Position numbers and translations under genes: made by a program. Under the pieces are notes generated by a model. It worked only from the letters and a program-made list of their open reading frames with translations. It was not told where the DNA came from and searched no databases. A stretch of DNA of 64,000 nt, from contig OX465598.1 in NCBI GenBank assembly GCA_950022295.1, positions 120,573,001-120,637,000 on the forward strand, read 5' to 3'. The stretch is from Bromus sterilis. Its lineage: Eukaryota; Streptophyta; Magnoliopsida; Poales; Poaceae. This document shows positions 1-11,785 of the stretch, one piece after another. Each line of letters opens with the position of its first letter. The first letter of the stretch is position 1.

Positions 1-1109
1 CCACGTGGCTGGCGGTGGAGACTGGCCTGCTCGCCCCTCGTTCCCGTCGGAACAGAGGCCGACGACGGCGGCTCCCGTCGGCTCCGGCGAGCGCGAGCAG
101 GCGAGACGGCGGGGCAGCTCGAGGCGGAACAGGCGCGGGAGGAGGGGCCCCGCGGGCGGCTACGGTCCTGGCCGGCTCGGCGAAGCGGCGAGGTCGAGGT
201 GGCCCATGGCCATGGCGCGGAGGAAGGAGGAGCTCGGCTCCATGGCGTGGCGCGGTGGGGTTCCTGCAGAAGAGGAGAGAGGGGTGAGGGGAGAAGGGAG
301 GAGAAGGAGAGGAACGCGGCGGCGCTGGACCTGGGCACGGCGGCCTGCTGCCGGCGGCGGCCGGAGCGAGGAGCCTACGGGCGGCGGCGCGGGCTCCTCG
401 GGCGTGGGGTGGTTGCACGGAGGAGAGAGGAGGAGGGGAGTCCAGGGCGCTGACGTGGCGCAACGAGGGCCGTCAGATCTTCGGATCTGACGGTCTAGGA
501 TGAATTGGGCAGTTTTTCAGATCTGGTGGAGCTAGGGTTACGAAAATTGGGAATATTTTCCAGATCTGGGGGCTGGTGGCTGCCTATTTTGTGGCTAGGG
601 AAACCCTAGAAAGGGGTGGGAGTGTGGTGGTCTTTATATAGCCCAGGTGGCTGGCAGTTTGCAAAAACATCCCCGGTTTTTCTCTCGCGCGCGCGGTGTT
701 TACAGTTCTGACCGCCGGGGGTCCGCAATACCTCCGATTCGGGTAAAACTTCGAACTGCGCGATCAGCGCGTCGAGCCGGCGGCGTTCACCTCACGCTGC
801 AACCGTTCCGAGAACACTTTACGGCGCTCTATAAAAATATCCCGTTTAATTATTAAACGGGGTTTTTTCGTTCCGTTGGCTGCGGTTGGTCTCGTGCGGT
901 TTTCACGACGGTGATCGGGTGAAACCCGGTGTCGCAAAGGTCGAGTGTCAGGGTGGGAAGGGTCGGTCTCCGGCCGATACGAGATAAGAGGGGGAAAAAT
1001 AATCGCCGATCGATAAATCGGGGATGCAAACACCGCAAACAAATCAGACAATCAAACAATTCACACAGAAAACAAATTTTTTAATTTTTGTGAAAACTGG
1101 GTTGTTACA
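1..1109 (-). mobile_element. Truncated LTR of a Gypsy-type retrotransposon
   Basis: Read on the minus strand, the sequence starts at 1109 with TGTAACAACC, a typical LTR start. It runs through an AT-rich U3-like part to a TATA box near 640 and then into a very GC-rich leader that leaves the window at position 1. At 1110 the sequence changes abruptly to a TGATACGTC-family LTR, so 1109/1110 is an insertion edge. The other LTR and the internal domain are outside the window. The order of parts (TGTAACA start, AT-rich, TATA, GC-rich) resembles element D at 57046, but I saw no extended identity. The GC-rich part is open in several frames with no recognisable protein. Confidence 0.65.
631..643 (-). 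promoter_or_regulatory. TATA box of the LTR at 1-1109
   Basis: The minus strand reads GGGCTATATAAAGA here. About 35-50 bases downstream it reads TAGGGTTTCCCTAGCC, a typical plant leader. This places the LTR transcription start near position 605 on the minus strand. Confidence 0.6.
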
Positions 1110-1480
1110 AGTTTTATCGTCCTTTGGGAGAGAGACATCACTAGTGAACATCACGTATCCCGGTCCATATCCTCATCACTGTGTCCACAATCATTTACTT
1201 TTCTGCTTTTACTTTCAGTTGCTATCATTATCCCTTGTGTTTGATCCTTTGTGAACAACAAGACTGGAGAGATTGACAACCTCTCTGAACTTCGTTGTGA
1301 AGAAAGTTATTTGCGTCTGTGTGAAGGTCCGCGTCAGTTGCACCGATGACACCTACTTATCATCTCCGGAGTCCTACTGGAGACAAACCTTGGTATCTTT
1401 ACTTAGGGAAATTTTCTGCTGTGCTACATCACACCTTCCTCTTGGGGTTTACCAACGAAGGGCGAGCAATCACTATCATC
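1110..1480 (+). mobile_element. 3' part of a TGATACGTC-family LTR (forward)
   Basis: The block begins with TTTTATCGTCCTTTGGGAGAG, a motif shared with other copies (4344 forward; 8219, 41055 and 56915 reversed). It ends with CCTCTTGGGGTTTACCAACGA, a decayed form of the family's LTR end CCACTTGGGGTAACCAACGA. Its 5' half is missing because the element at 1-1109 lies across it. At about 1485 it meets an oppositely oriented copy. Confidence 0.65.
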
Positions 1481-1489
1481 ACCTCGCAC

Positions 1490-2571
1490 ACCAAGCAATC
1501 ATCCACCTTGAGATATCTATCCAGAACATCTCGCTGGTAGTAAGTTGCGAGCCCCATCCAAAGTGTAAACTCAAAGCAACAGACAACTGCATTAACAAAC
1601 TATACGTAAGGTAAACAATCCTTGTAAACGCAGTTACAAGCACTGTTGTTTTCTCCCTGGTGGCAACAAAACATCCCCTAGTCTCATGTTTCTGTCACTC
1701 AAGCTAGACATCGGGGGGCATGAACCCACAATCATGCATAACGCTCCCTCTTGGAGTTCCAATCTACTACTTGGCAAAAGCAATAAAAAGCAACAGAGAA
1801 CATGCAAGAATACTCAAGAACTAATATATAAAAGGACAACCAAATATATAACTCATCACAATCTGAACATAATCTCATAATCCATCGGATCCCATCAAAC
1901 AAAGCATAGCAACATAGAAACTATTACATAGATGCCTTGATCATGTAGGGCAGCTCACAAGGGCCAAGAATTAAAGCACAAGATTGGGGAGAAGACATCA
2001 CATTGCTACTGGTCATGGACCCATGGTACAAGGGGAACTACTCACGGCACATCCGGGAAGAGCTCATGGTGGTGGAGAAGCTCCCGGAGATCAATCCTCC
2101 CTTCGGCAGGGTGCCGAGACAGGGTCTTCTGGCGATCCCGATCTTGGGATCGGAACAGTAGTGAAAATCACAATACAGAATGCCTCCCGAGGGTTTACGG
2201 AACGGGAGCTAAATATAGGCAAAAGGAGGGCACCATGGGAGGTCCCACCCCTCGGGGTGGGTCCCTAGCGCGGCCTCCTTCCTGGCCACGCCACCTGGCC
2301 ACCCCAGAGGGGGGTGGCCCTCTTCGGGCTTTTGGAGCCTTGTTCTACGCTGATTTTTTATTTATTTTTATGGAATTTTCCGAGCATTTCAAATATTGGT
2401 AAATACCTGCAATGCACGGACAACAGCATACAGAAACTGGAACTAGGGCACTGAGTTAGTAGGTTAGTCCAAATATGTTGAAAAGGTATGAAAGTGTAGC
2501 AAAACACATAGCAATATCACCCATATAAGCATGGAACAAGCAGAAATTATAGATACGTCTGGGATGTATCA
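1490..2571 (-). mobile_element. TGATACGTC-family LTR (reversed, 3' end lost)
   Basis: Reading down from 2571 the minus strand gives TGATACATCCCAGACGTATC, the family's LTR start. It matches the reversed copies at 8420-9515 and 41220-42334 along its length. The last ~300 bases of the LTR, including the CATCA end, are absent at the 1490 side. Short ORFs in it are noise. Confidence 0.7.
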
Positions 2572-2841
2572 GAGGCACCCCTCCGGCTCCCCTTCGGGCT
2601 TCTAGAGTCTTCCTGACTGCTCATTTTATATGATTTTTCCCTATTTTTCCGAGTACTTTTATAATTGGTATTTTCCTGCAATGCACGGGTAACAACAGAC
2701 AAAAATTGGCACTGGGGCACTGAGTTAGTAGGTTAGTCCAAATATGTTGAAAAGGGTATGAAAGTGAAGCAAAACATATAGCAAAGTCACCAATATAAGC
2801 ATGCAACAAGCATAAGTTCTAGATACGTTTGGGACGTATCA
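2572..2841 (-). mobile_element. 5' fragment of another TGATACGTC-family LTR (reversed)
   Basis: The minus strand starts at 2841 with TGATACGTCCCAAACGTATC. The fragment runs 270 bases before the LTR copy at 1490-2571 begins. The two share the stretch around GCACTGAGTTAGTAGGTTAG, so this looks like family self-insertion. Confidence 0.65.
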
Positions 2842-3112
2842 ACGTCTTCACCGACAATGTTCCGACGGGGACGTAACCCCATCATCGGTCCTCAAGGACC
2901 GGGTGGCTTCTGGAGTCGTCGAGGATCTTCGTCGCATCGAGGATCGGCGGGTACGAATACATCAACCACATTCACGCGGGAACGCTTCCCGCTTAACAGA
3001 CTACATACTGGTATGTTATCGATTTCCCTCCGTTACTTGCATCCGCATAGCTTAGGTCCTTGGGTTTTGGGTCATAGGTAGGAAAAATTATTGTTTTCTA
3101 CACCGAGCCCCA
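2842..3112 (+). mobile_element. LTR tail, Copia-like
   Basis: The block ends with TTTTCTACACCGAGCCCCAACA. It includes ACATACTGGTATGTTATCG and TTGCATCCGCATAGCTTAGG, which resemble the 3' ends of large Triticeae Copia LTRs that finish in CCCAACA. There is no matching start in the window. The assignment rests on memory of such LTR ends. Confidence 0.4.
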
Positions 3113-3275
3113 ACAGTTTAGTAGCACCCCGCTAGTGGAGGGAGTTGCACACTTGCTTATAAGGTGAGCTCCACTAGCACTTATAAGAGCTTGAGAAGAG
3201 AAGTGTTACACGCGCGCTCCTCCTCCTCGCTCGCCTCGCCACACCTCACCTCATCACGACACGCGCGCGCTCGTC
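3113..3275. other. Unassigned short spacer
   Basis: 163 bases between two LTR pieces. It has a CG-alternating stretch (CACGCGCGCGCTC) and pyrimidine-rich CTCCTCCTCCTCGC. No ORF or repeat family is recognised. Confidence 0.4.
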
Positions 3276-4594
3276 TGATACGTCCCAAACATATCTAAAA
3301 AAAATTCTTGCTCCATGCTTCTTTTGGTGATATTGCTATATGTTTCGATGCAATTTCATATCATTTACAACATATTTTGGACTAGCCTACTAATTCAGTG
3401 CCTAGTGCCAGTTTCTGTATGTTATTGTTCGTGCATTGTAGAAAAAGGACAAATATAAAAGTGCTCGGAAAATTCCAAAAAAAACAGCAAAAAATATCCA
3501 AGTCGGAAGACTCCAGAATCCCGAATGAGGCCCCGAGTGGGGCCACCCCTCAGGCCTCCTTTGGCTTATATTTACCTCTCCCTTCAAAAACCCTTGAGGA
3601 GGCAACCCGTCATGCGATTTCATCTATTGTTCCGCCACCAAGTAGCCCCCCTTGGACCATGGGTCCATGATCAGTAGCTAGATGATGTCTTCTCTCCAAT
3701 CTTGTGCTTCAATGTTTAGCCCTTGTGAGCTGCCTAGCATGATCAAGGCACCTATGTATTAATTCCTGCTTTGCTATGCTGTGTTTGCTGGGATCCGATA
3801 GATTATGAGATTATGTTCAGTTTGTGTTGAGTAATATATTTGTTTTACCTTTATATTTTTGTTCTTGAGTATTCTTGCATGTTCCCCCATTGCGTTCGTT
3901 GCTTTGGCCAAGTAGTAGATTGCAACTCCAAGAGGGAGCGTTATGCTTGATTGTGGGTTCCTGCCCCCCGATGTCTAGCTTGAGTGACAGAAACATGAGA
4001 CTAGGGGATGTGATCTTGCCACCAGGGAGAAAATTGTGGTGCTTGTGACCGCGTGTTGCGAGGATTTCTTACATTACGCATAGAGTGTTAAGGCAGTTGT
4101 CCATTGCATTGTTCCTATAATTTGGTTAGGGTTTGCAACTTAATACCAGCGATATGTTCTGGATAGATATATCAAGATGGATGATTAGTGAGTATATGCT
4201 GATGAATAAATGTTCTACTTGTTTTGGTGTAATGCCCATACGATTGAGCTTCTTTACTTTCTAGTAGCATAATTAGCATTGCGGTGCATTTATAATTCTG
4301 TCAATTGCCTAGCTGTAATTTGTTCACCCAGCATAGTTGTTTACTGTCTTTTGGGAGAGAGACATCACTAGTGAAATTCATTGGGACCAAAGTTATTTGT
4401 GTCTGTGTGCAGGTCTAGGTTAAGCGAGTAATATCTTTCGGACAGCGCGTTGCTCGTTTCACCACCTTCTTGTTGTGATTGGAATCCTCCTGGTTCGATA
4501 AACCTTATAGTCCTTGTGTAAGGGAAATTTGCTGCTACTACATCCTAACCTTCCACTTGGGGTAACCAACGAGGAGGTGTTATCTACACCCATC
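3276..4594 (+). mobile_element. TGATACGTC-family LTR (forward)
   Basis: It starts with TGATACGTCCCAAACATATC and ends with the family signature CCACTTGGGGTAACCAACGA followed by GGAGGTGTTATCTACACCCATC. At ~1.32 kb it is close to full length (the solo LTR at 7855 is 1661 bp). No primer site follows it directly; the next sequence is a Copia leader. It may be a solo LTR, but no clean 5-bp duplication was found. Confidence 0.7.
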
Positions 4595-5389
4595 GGCGTC
4601 GGATTTCAGGAATGATTCGAGCCGAGGACAAAGCTATGCGTGTGCTTATATTTTTATAGCTTGTGAAAAAATATTGAGGCATTAATTGTAATTAACAGAT
4701 GTGTTAATTACTCTTAATTGGTGTGTCGTTTTTGTGGGCTCTACTCCCACGTCGGCCCGTCCTGCTGCATCTATATAAAACACACAAACCCTACTCTAGC
4801 CACGTTGCCACATGGTTCCACCTCGTTCTAGATCATTGCATCATCATCCAATTCTTCTCCATCCCTTCTTCCAGCTTGCACCGCTAGGAGGGACAGCAAG
4901 CCCCCGGAACCCCTGCCTCTTGTGATCTTTGTATGGGAGAGGGGCGATCAGGATTTTGGGGAGTGCACTCGCGCGACTGCTAGCAGCGACTACTTCCCCA
5001 ACGACGACTTCTTCCCCGACGTCGACAACCTCTTAATCAGGGACATGGGCGACAACACGGCCAACGGATCTGCTCCCGCCACACCATACGTAATCCGTTG
5101 TTTTCTGTTTGAGACCATGCTACATGTTTTGTTCCTAGTGTTCATGGTAGATGTGATATGTTTATCTACTATTATAGTAGATCGCATGGCTAGTTTTATC
5201 TTTAGCATTATTGTCATGGATTGTTCATCTATTTCGAGGATTAAATCATATGCTCAATTGCTAATATTTTCAACAATCCAAAAACCTGATTATAGGCAAT
5301 TTACTACATCTGGCTTTCTTGCGTCTATGAAACCGCCTCTTTTTAAAGGGTGCACTATAAGATGTGGCGCACGAGAGCAGTGTATTGGT
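4595..5389 (+). mobile_element. LTR and leader of a decayed Copia element
   Basis: The block contains the promoter-like stretch CCACGTCGGCCCG..CTATATAAAACACACAAACCC (about 4749-4790). A leader follows with GGGAGAGGGGCGAT and CTTCTTCCCCGACGTCGACAAC, known to me from Triticeae Copia elements just upstream of gag. The plus strand continues into the broken gag at 5390. The LTR start is missing, probably removed by the LTR ending at 4594. Confidence 0.5.
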
Positions 5390-5850
5390 TTTAGTCTATG
5401 AAATGTTATGACGCCACCAAGGGCAAGCCTGAGGGCGATCTTACTCCTACACAACAAGAATCTTTTGAGAAGATCGATACCCTCTGTAAGGTTGTCCTCA
5501 TCAGTATTCTTGATGATTCCATTGAGGATTCATACATGTCGTTTGATAACGATAAGGACATGTAGGCTGCGCTCAAGGCCAAGTTTGGGGCCTCGGACGC
5601 TGGTATCAAATTGTACATCATGGAACAATTCTATGACTACAAGATGACTGATGAGCGCTCTGTTGTTTAATAAGCGCATGAGATACAGTCGTTCGCCAAA
5701 GAACTTGAGCACTTCAAGTGTGTGTTGCCGGACAAGTTTGTGACCAGAGGCATTATTGCCAAACTTCCACATTCGTGGAAAAACTTTGCTACTTCAGCTA
5801 TGCGATGCCGGCTTACAGAGAAGTTTTAAATCCACACACACTTACGTGAT
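5390..5850 (+). pseudogene. Broken Copia gag (UBN2-type)
   Basis: Conceptual translation in shifting frames gives pieces typical of plant Copia gag: DLTPTQQESFEKIDTL, ALKAKFGASDAG, YIMEQFYDYKMTDERSVV, AKELEHFKCVLPDKFV and IAKLPHSWKNFATSAM. In-frame stops occur after the DNDKDM segment (near 5563) and after DERSVV (near 5669), and there is a frame change upstream, so no full gag can be made. The zinc knuckle and everything downstream (protease, integrase, RT) are absent. Another element's antisense gene follows from about 5980. Confidence 0.75.
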
Positions 5851-7854
5851 CAATAAACCCTTGTCAAAATTCAATCGGAAGCATACCATTGAGGAGCCGG
5901 CTGAACCTGAACTTTCTTCGATCAAAGGTTATTGTTTATATCACGCGCCCGATTAACTTCTATATGAGCTATCAAAATTATAAACATGGCAAAAAGCCAT
6001 CTCATCAAACAAAGCATGGAAAGCACATGTCTTTCAACAAAGGAGTCTAGCAAACAGACAAGTATTCATGGCGACTACTTAAAAGTTTTCCTATTACACG
6101 CCGACTTTGCGGCTCTAATGTTTTGGGGGCTTAAAAAGAACAAACCCCTTATGCCTTGGGAGCATTATGCGATGAGGATCCGACTCCCTGATCCCCAGCC
6201 TCACTTGGAGACATCACGCACATTGGGATGATGCTTATTGGGAATAACCTTTAAAGACACAACCTTCGAAGCTGGCATGAGACGCCTCTTATGGCGCTTA
6301 TCACAGCTCGGCACCAGGGATCCTAACTTTGCTTCATCTGCTATCATGGTTGCATAAAGTCGGGTCTCCTTCATTGCCTGGATATAGTCATCCTTGGTGA
6401 TTTTGGTTCCATCAGCCTTCAGCTCTGGAAACCCTTCAGCCAATTTTTCCGGCTACAAACCAGGATAATATGACTTGCATATTGTAAGAGCTTGAATTGC
6501 ACCTTTACGACACGATGACCTCTTGCACCCTTCAATCCAGGCTGGGACCTTTTATAGTTCATCCAGAAACACAGCCATATCATCAGGGGGCTTGGCTTGG
6601 CCCGTGGTAGCTCTAATAGCCCTACAACTACCCCTATTCAAGCTTCTGATCATGTCCATCAGTGCCTGAATCTTTTGTGAACTAGGCTCTTGAAGCACTG
6701 ATCATCTCATGTATTCACAAAAATAAAGTAATCATGATCATCATTTCCCTGCAACATAGGATATATGTCGAATCAAGCCAAGAGTCAAAAACAACTTACC
6801 CAGAACGGATTTGGCAACCTTATTGATACTGCCCTTCAGCATAAGGCGTCTATCCCTGACGGTTTCAACTCGCCCAAGGTTTTCTCCATGGCTTGGTCCT
6901 TCTAAGCAGAGTTGGCCTTCATGGCCTCTAACTCCTCATAAATTTTCTTATGAGCCTGTTGCAGCTGAGCAACGTCCTCTTCAGCCTTCTTTCGCTTGTC
7001 GGCTTCGGCGGCTAGCCGGTCCTTCATGCTGGTTTCAGTCTCGACAGCTTTCATTGCCAGGCTCTATCAAACCAGACATACCAAAGCAAAAGATTATCAC
7101 CATGAGGACTAAACTTGGCTTGGGGGCTACAAATTTACCTCATATTCTTGCTTCATCCGTGTAAGGATGGCATGCTGATGATCAATCCGACTCATCATGT
7201 CCAAGCATAGTTCTGGGAAAGGCACACCTTCAATAGATTCAAGAGCCGGGTGCAACACGCCTGCGTCATCAGGAATGACCTTCTCCAAGACTGTTGTCGA
7301 ATCCGGTGGTGGCGTATGATGAGAACCGTTAACCACAACATCATCCGTACTTTTCAGCATATCTTCCATTACGGCTGACTCCTCTGCGCAATCCGGTGGC
7401 GTGACATCCTCTACAGAAACTGAGGAGTCCTTAACAATCTTAGCCGGCGAAGATGCCTTGCCAGACACTGTAACTCGACCCGATTTCTCGGAACCCGATG
7501 GCTCCGATAGAGTGGCTTGAGCACTACGGCGAATAAAACATCACAAGGTTATAACATTTTCCCGAGAGACAAAATATGGGAAATTTGTTAAACAAACGGC
7601 TTACCCCATGGCCACATTAAAGTCGGGGGAGTCTTCCTCTTTCGACTCCTCAGACGAAGGAGAATCAGTCTTGTAGTCCGGGTGTTCGGGGGTCCAAGCC
7701 TTCCGGAAGGCCGACTTTGGCCTACCCCGATGTGGGTCCTTATCAAGGTCGGGTTGAAGCGGGACCTCGGGATTAGAACTCCGGGTCTTCCTTTTCTTAC
7801 TTTGCACCTCCTAAAAACAAAAGACGGCGATACATGAGATAATATATGGACTAT

Positions 7855-9515
7855 TGATGGCACTGAAGTAGTGCTCCTCGTTGGTTGCCCCAAGTGGAAG
7901 GTAAAGATGTAGATAGCGGCTAATTTCCCTTACACGAGGATAGTAAGGTTTATAAAAACCAGGAGGACTCCAACGATCGACAAGTAGGTGTCAACGACGC
8001 CAAAAGTGATGTTTGATGACGTGAGAGTTGACGTGGACGTGCACACAGAAACAAATAAATTTGCTCCCAACGAGTACAGAGAGGTTGTCAATCTCTCCGG
8101 CCTAGTAGTTTACAAAGGATAAAATGCAAGGGTAGATAGTAGTGATAATTGCAACGAAGGTAAAAGCGATAAATAAAGTGGAGGTGTAAACAATGGTGGA
8201 AATATGGACCGGGGTCCCATGATGTTCACTAGTGATGTGTCTCTCCCAAAAGACAATAAACAACTAAGCTGGGTGAACAAATTACAGCTGGGCAATTGAC
8301 AGAATTATAAACGCACTGCAATGCTAATTATGCTACTTGAAAGGAAGAGGCTCAAAAGTATGGGCAGTACACCTAAAGACAAGTAGACTGAAATCCATCT
8401 GCATCTACTCACAAATCATCCACCTTGAGATATCTATCCAGAACATCTTGCTGGTATTAAGTTGCGAGCCCCACCCAAAGTGTAAACTCAAAGCAACAGA
8501 CAATTGCATTAACAATATATGCGTACGGTAAACAATCTTTGCAACCGTGGTTACAATCACCGTTGTTTTCTCCCTGGTGGCAACATCACATCCCCTAGTC
8601 TCATTTTTCTGTCACTCAAGCTAGACATCGGGGGGGGGGCATGAACCCACAATCATGCATAACACTCCCTCTTGGAGTTATTATCTACTACTTGGCCAAA
8701 GTAATAAAAAGCAACGGAGAACATGAAAGAATACTCAAGAACAAAATATAAAAGGTAAACCAAATATATAACTCATCACGATCTAAACATAATCTCATAA
8801 TCCATCGGATCCCAGCAAACACAGCATAGCAACAACAGAAAAATTACATAGGTGCCTTGATCATGCAGGGAAGCTCAAAAGGACTAAACATTGACGAAGA
8901 AGATTGGAGAGAATACATCACATAGCTACTGATCATGGACCCATGGTCCAAGGGGGACTACTCACGGCACATCCGGGAAGCGTTCATGGTGGTGGAGAAG
9001 CTCCCGGAGGTCAATCCTCCCTCCGGCAGGTTGCCGGGAAGAGGTCTTCTGATGCTCCCGATCTTGGAAGCGCGGCGGCGGAACAAATAGGTATTTCACG
9101 ATGCGAGATTCTCCTCGAGGGTTTCCTTGACGAGGGGTAAAAATAGGCCGAAGGGGGGCACCAGAGGTAGGACCCACCTCCCAGGCGCCCTGGTGGCGCG
9201 GCCAGGAGGTGGGACGCGCCACCTGGCCGCCTGGGAGGGGGGTGGGCCCCCTTCGGCACTTATTCGGTGGTTCCGGAAGCTTCCATGGCGCTGATTTTTA
9301 TTCTGATTTTTTTGGAATTTTTGGAGCATTTTTAATTGGGGAAAAATCACTGCAACTAAAGACATCAGCAGACAAAAACTGGCACTGGGTGCACTGAGTT
9401 AGTAGGTTAGTCCAAATATGTGTAAAATAATATAAAATTGTAGAAAAACATGTATCAATGTCACATAAAAGTGCATGGAACAAGCAGAAATTATAGATAC
9501 ATTTGGGACGTATCA
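7855..9515 (-). mobile_element. Solo LTR of the TGATACGTC family with target duplication ACTAT
   Basis: On the minus strand it starts at 9515 with TGATACGTCCCAAATGTATC and ends at 7855 with AGTGCCATCA. The five bases before it (7850-7854) and after it (9516-9520) are both ACTAT. It is a single LTR with no internal domain, so it arose by recombination between the two LTRs of a once complete insertion. It interrupts the antisense gene at 5981-10851, which lines up again across it. Confidence 0.9.
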
Positions 9516-9728
9516 ACTATGAAGGGTCGGATTTGAATAATACCTTTTTCAAAGCAAGACGAGTCATCTGATGGTTCAATACCTCATTATCTGAGGAGGC
9601 CACAATCGTCTCCTCAACATCTTTTCCATGGTCGGGTCCTTCCCACCAGTCTCACTTTCCTCCGATGGAATCAGAAAACATTATGATTAAGGATGAATGA
9701 AGGGAGTAAAAGGAGTGAAAAATTATAC

Positions 9729-9762
9729 CTCTTCTTCTTCTTCTTCTTCTTCTTCTTCTCCT
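9729..9762. repeat. (CTT)n microsatellite
   Basis: About 11 CTT/TTC units. On the minus strand they read as GAA and would encode a Glu run in the antisense gene, so the repeat sits in an acidic low-complexity part of that protein. Confidence 0.85.
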
Positions 9763-10851
9763 TCTTCCTCATCGTTGTCCTCATCCCCCTCGGCCTCCTC
9801 CGCGAAGACAGAGGAACGATTAGGGGGCATTGCCCACCAAGGGTCTACTCGCTGCAACAAGCCACCCAATTTCATGGGTTAATTCTTTCCCTAAGAGGTG
9901 CAAATGAAAATAAAGTTTTTCATGGTCTTTACCTCAAGGGCCAGGTTGTTAGCCCAAAATGGAGCCAGCCCAATATGGACGATTTCCTATTTAGACTCAT
10001 CAATAGGTCTCTTGGTGGCCCTGATCACTTTTGCCGGCTCATATTGTCCCCTTGTCCGGTGTATTCATACATGATCCGGCTATGGACGCTCAGAGGCTGC
10101 ACTTGCCACCCAACCCAACACCGGACCAAGTCAACGACGCTAAGGTTGTGAGCCAACAAAGCCATGATCTGCTGGAAGACCGGCTCGAGTTTTTCTTGTC
10201 CTCTTTTCTCGGCCAGGAATTCAAGGCCGGAGTGTAAACTAGTCGATCCTCGCGCAAACCCGGCAAAGGGCGCTGGCCCGTATGACTGGTATCCTCGCAA
10301 TAAAAGATTTTTTTTTGTCAATACTTCGTATGGCTATGAAGCTTCATCGTTGGGTAACTTCATTTGAACCGGCGTTGGATAATGACGTCCCCGCATTCGA
10401 GAGGTCGTCCCCCGCTGCTCTCCGTTCGTTTGTTGTAGTATAAGAACTCTAAAAAGATCAATATCGCTGGCCTCTTCTGCAAATATACTTCACAAAAAAC
10501 TGTAAAGTTGATAATGTTTAAAACATAATTAGGGGGGCAGATCTTGGGGGTGTAAGCCGTAGAACCCAAGGAGACTCCTGAAGAAATGAGACCCGGGAGG
10601 TCAAAATCCTCGGGTCACGTGATCTGCAAAAACCACCACCTCCTTATCCCTTGGTTGAGGTCGGATTTCATCCTCGGGGGTTGCCACTCGATGGCCTCCT
10701 GAGAAGGAAGGAGACCTTGAACCTCCAATTCATGGATCCGGGCGTGAGTCACGGTGGACCTGCCCCAGTCAGCAGTGAGCGTGGCCTTGGACTTAGAAAC
10801 AATTTTCTGCTTGGCCGCCTCCGCCTTCTTAGTGGCTCCGGATTTCTTCAT

Positions 10852-11785
10852 TTTGGAGTCGGAAAATCAACTGCATAAAAAAGATACGCAGTAAGGAGGG
10901 GAATGGACAATAAGACGACTTAGAGCTATGAATCTGTCATCACTCGAGTAACTTGAGAGGTCACAAACAAGTTTCATCATTTCAAGCATAGGATTCAGAT
11001 CTACCAAATTGGAATAAAATGTGTGGTATCCCCTATCATTATCAGATGAAAGGGTCAATAAAATCAATGCGAGTATGGCCGCCATGAGCGGAAGAGAAAG
11101 AAGCTCATGGGGTTCTGAAGAACCAAGAGAATGAGGGAACTCGAAGAAATATCTAAACTGTCCAGAGCAAGTATTACTAGGGGAATAAAAACTTCGAGGT
11201 CACTAACAATGGATCGTTGGATCTAAGAAGATATACTTACAGATCTGGTGAGTGAGAATGACAGGGTCCCGTGGCGCTTGGGTTTGAGAACGGGCGTCGC
11301 GGATGGCTTGAATGTCAATGGAGAAGAAGGTCTCCTTCTCTGTGAGCTTATGCTCGTTTTGCACGAGCTCGAGCGGAAGGAAGACGAAGAAGACGAGAAG
11401 GGGAGTTGTGCGCGAAGGAAGGAGCCAAAAGGTAATGCCGAGCCCTATTTATAAGGGATTCGAGCTCAACTAACAATGCGAAATAAACAAATAAATAAAT
11501 GGGAAACTCCTCGATCCTCATGAATGACGTGACTGAACGAGCAACAGGTGGCGCCTCGATCTATGCAGAATAAAGATTGCATGAAGATTTCGTATCCAAC
11601 GGATATATCAATTGAATATGACGGTGTAGACCTTGCGCTGGCCAACACCTAGATCGAAGAAAGATTACCGGCTTCACATTTTTCTGGGTCATACACCGAC
11701 AGTTCATTTTTAAGGAAGATTGACATAAAGTGAGGAGTACTAGTGAAGATTCGACGGTTCATTTCTAAGGAATCTTAGGGGCTAC
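10852..11785 (-). other. Upstream region of the decayed antisense gene
   Basis: This stretch holds the 5' leader of the antisense gene with its TATA box at 11446-11453, then sequence up to the polypurine-like GGGGCTAC at 11778-11785 that precedes the 3' LTR. The short plus-strand ORF at 11248-11454 is rejected: it is the reverse of the pyrimidine-rich leader. Confidence 0.5.
11446..11453 (-). promoter_or_regulatory. TATA box for the antisense gene
   Basis: The minus strand reads CCCTTATAAATAGGGCTCGG. It lies about 600 bases upstream of the ATG at 10851 and just before a pyrimidine-rich leader. Element C has a similar TTAAATAGG at the same relative place upstream of its antisense gene. Confidence 0.5.

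Larger units (their letters stand above)
5981..10851 (-). pseudogene. Decayed antisense gene of a Tat-like Gypsy element ('putative gypsy type transposon' family)
   Basis: This is the counterpart of the antisense gene in element C. The N-terminal exon begins at the ATG at 10851 and includes SKATLTADWGRSTVTHARIHEL and GLLPSQEAIEW. Further on come VDLVRCWVGWQVQPLSV and MYEYTG (about 10025-10200), a poly-Glu stretch, a nuclear-type basic segment KKRKTRSSNPEVPLQP (7601-7807), an acidic segment (7127-7468), and a coiled coil with an in-frame stop (about 6860-7060). The central IRGFGLP-type block is not recognisable. A 1661-bp solo LTR at 7855-9515 splits the gene. The family (Pfam 'Transposase_28') occurs on the antisense strand downstream of pol in grass retroelements; its function is unknown. 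The protein can no longer be made. Confidence 0.65.

Noticed and set aside
5..490. Overlapping long frames in the GC-rich start of the window
   Set aside because: They are open in several frames because of GC content, have no domain, and lie in the leader of a minus-strand LTR.
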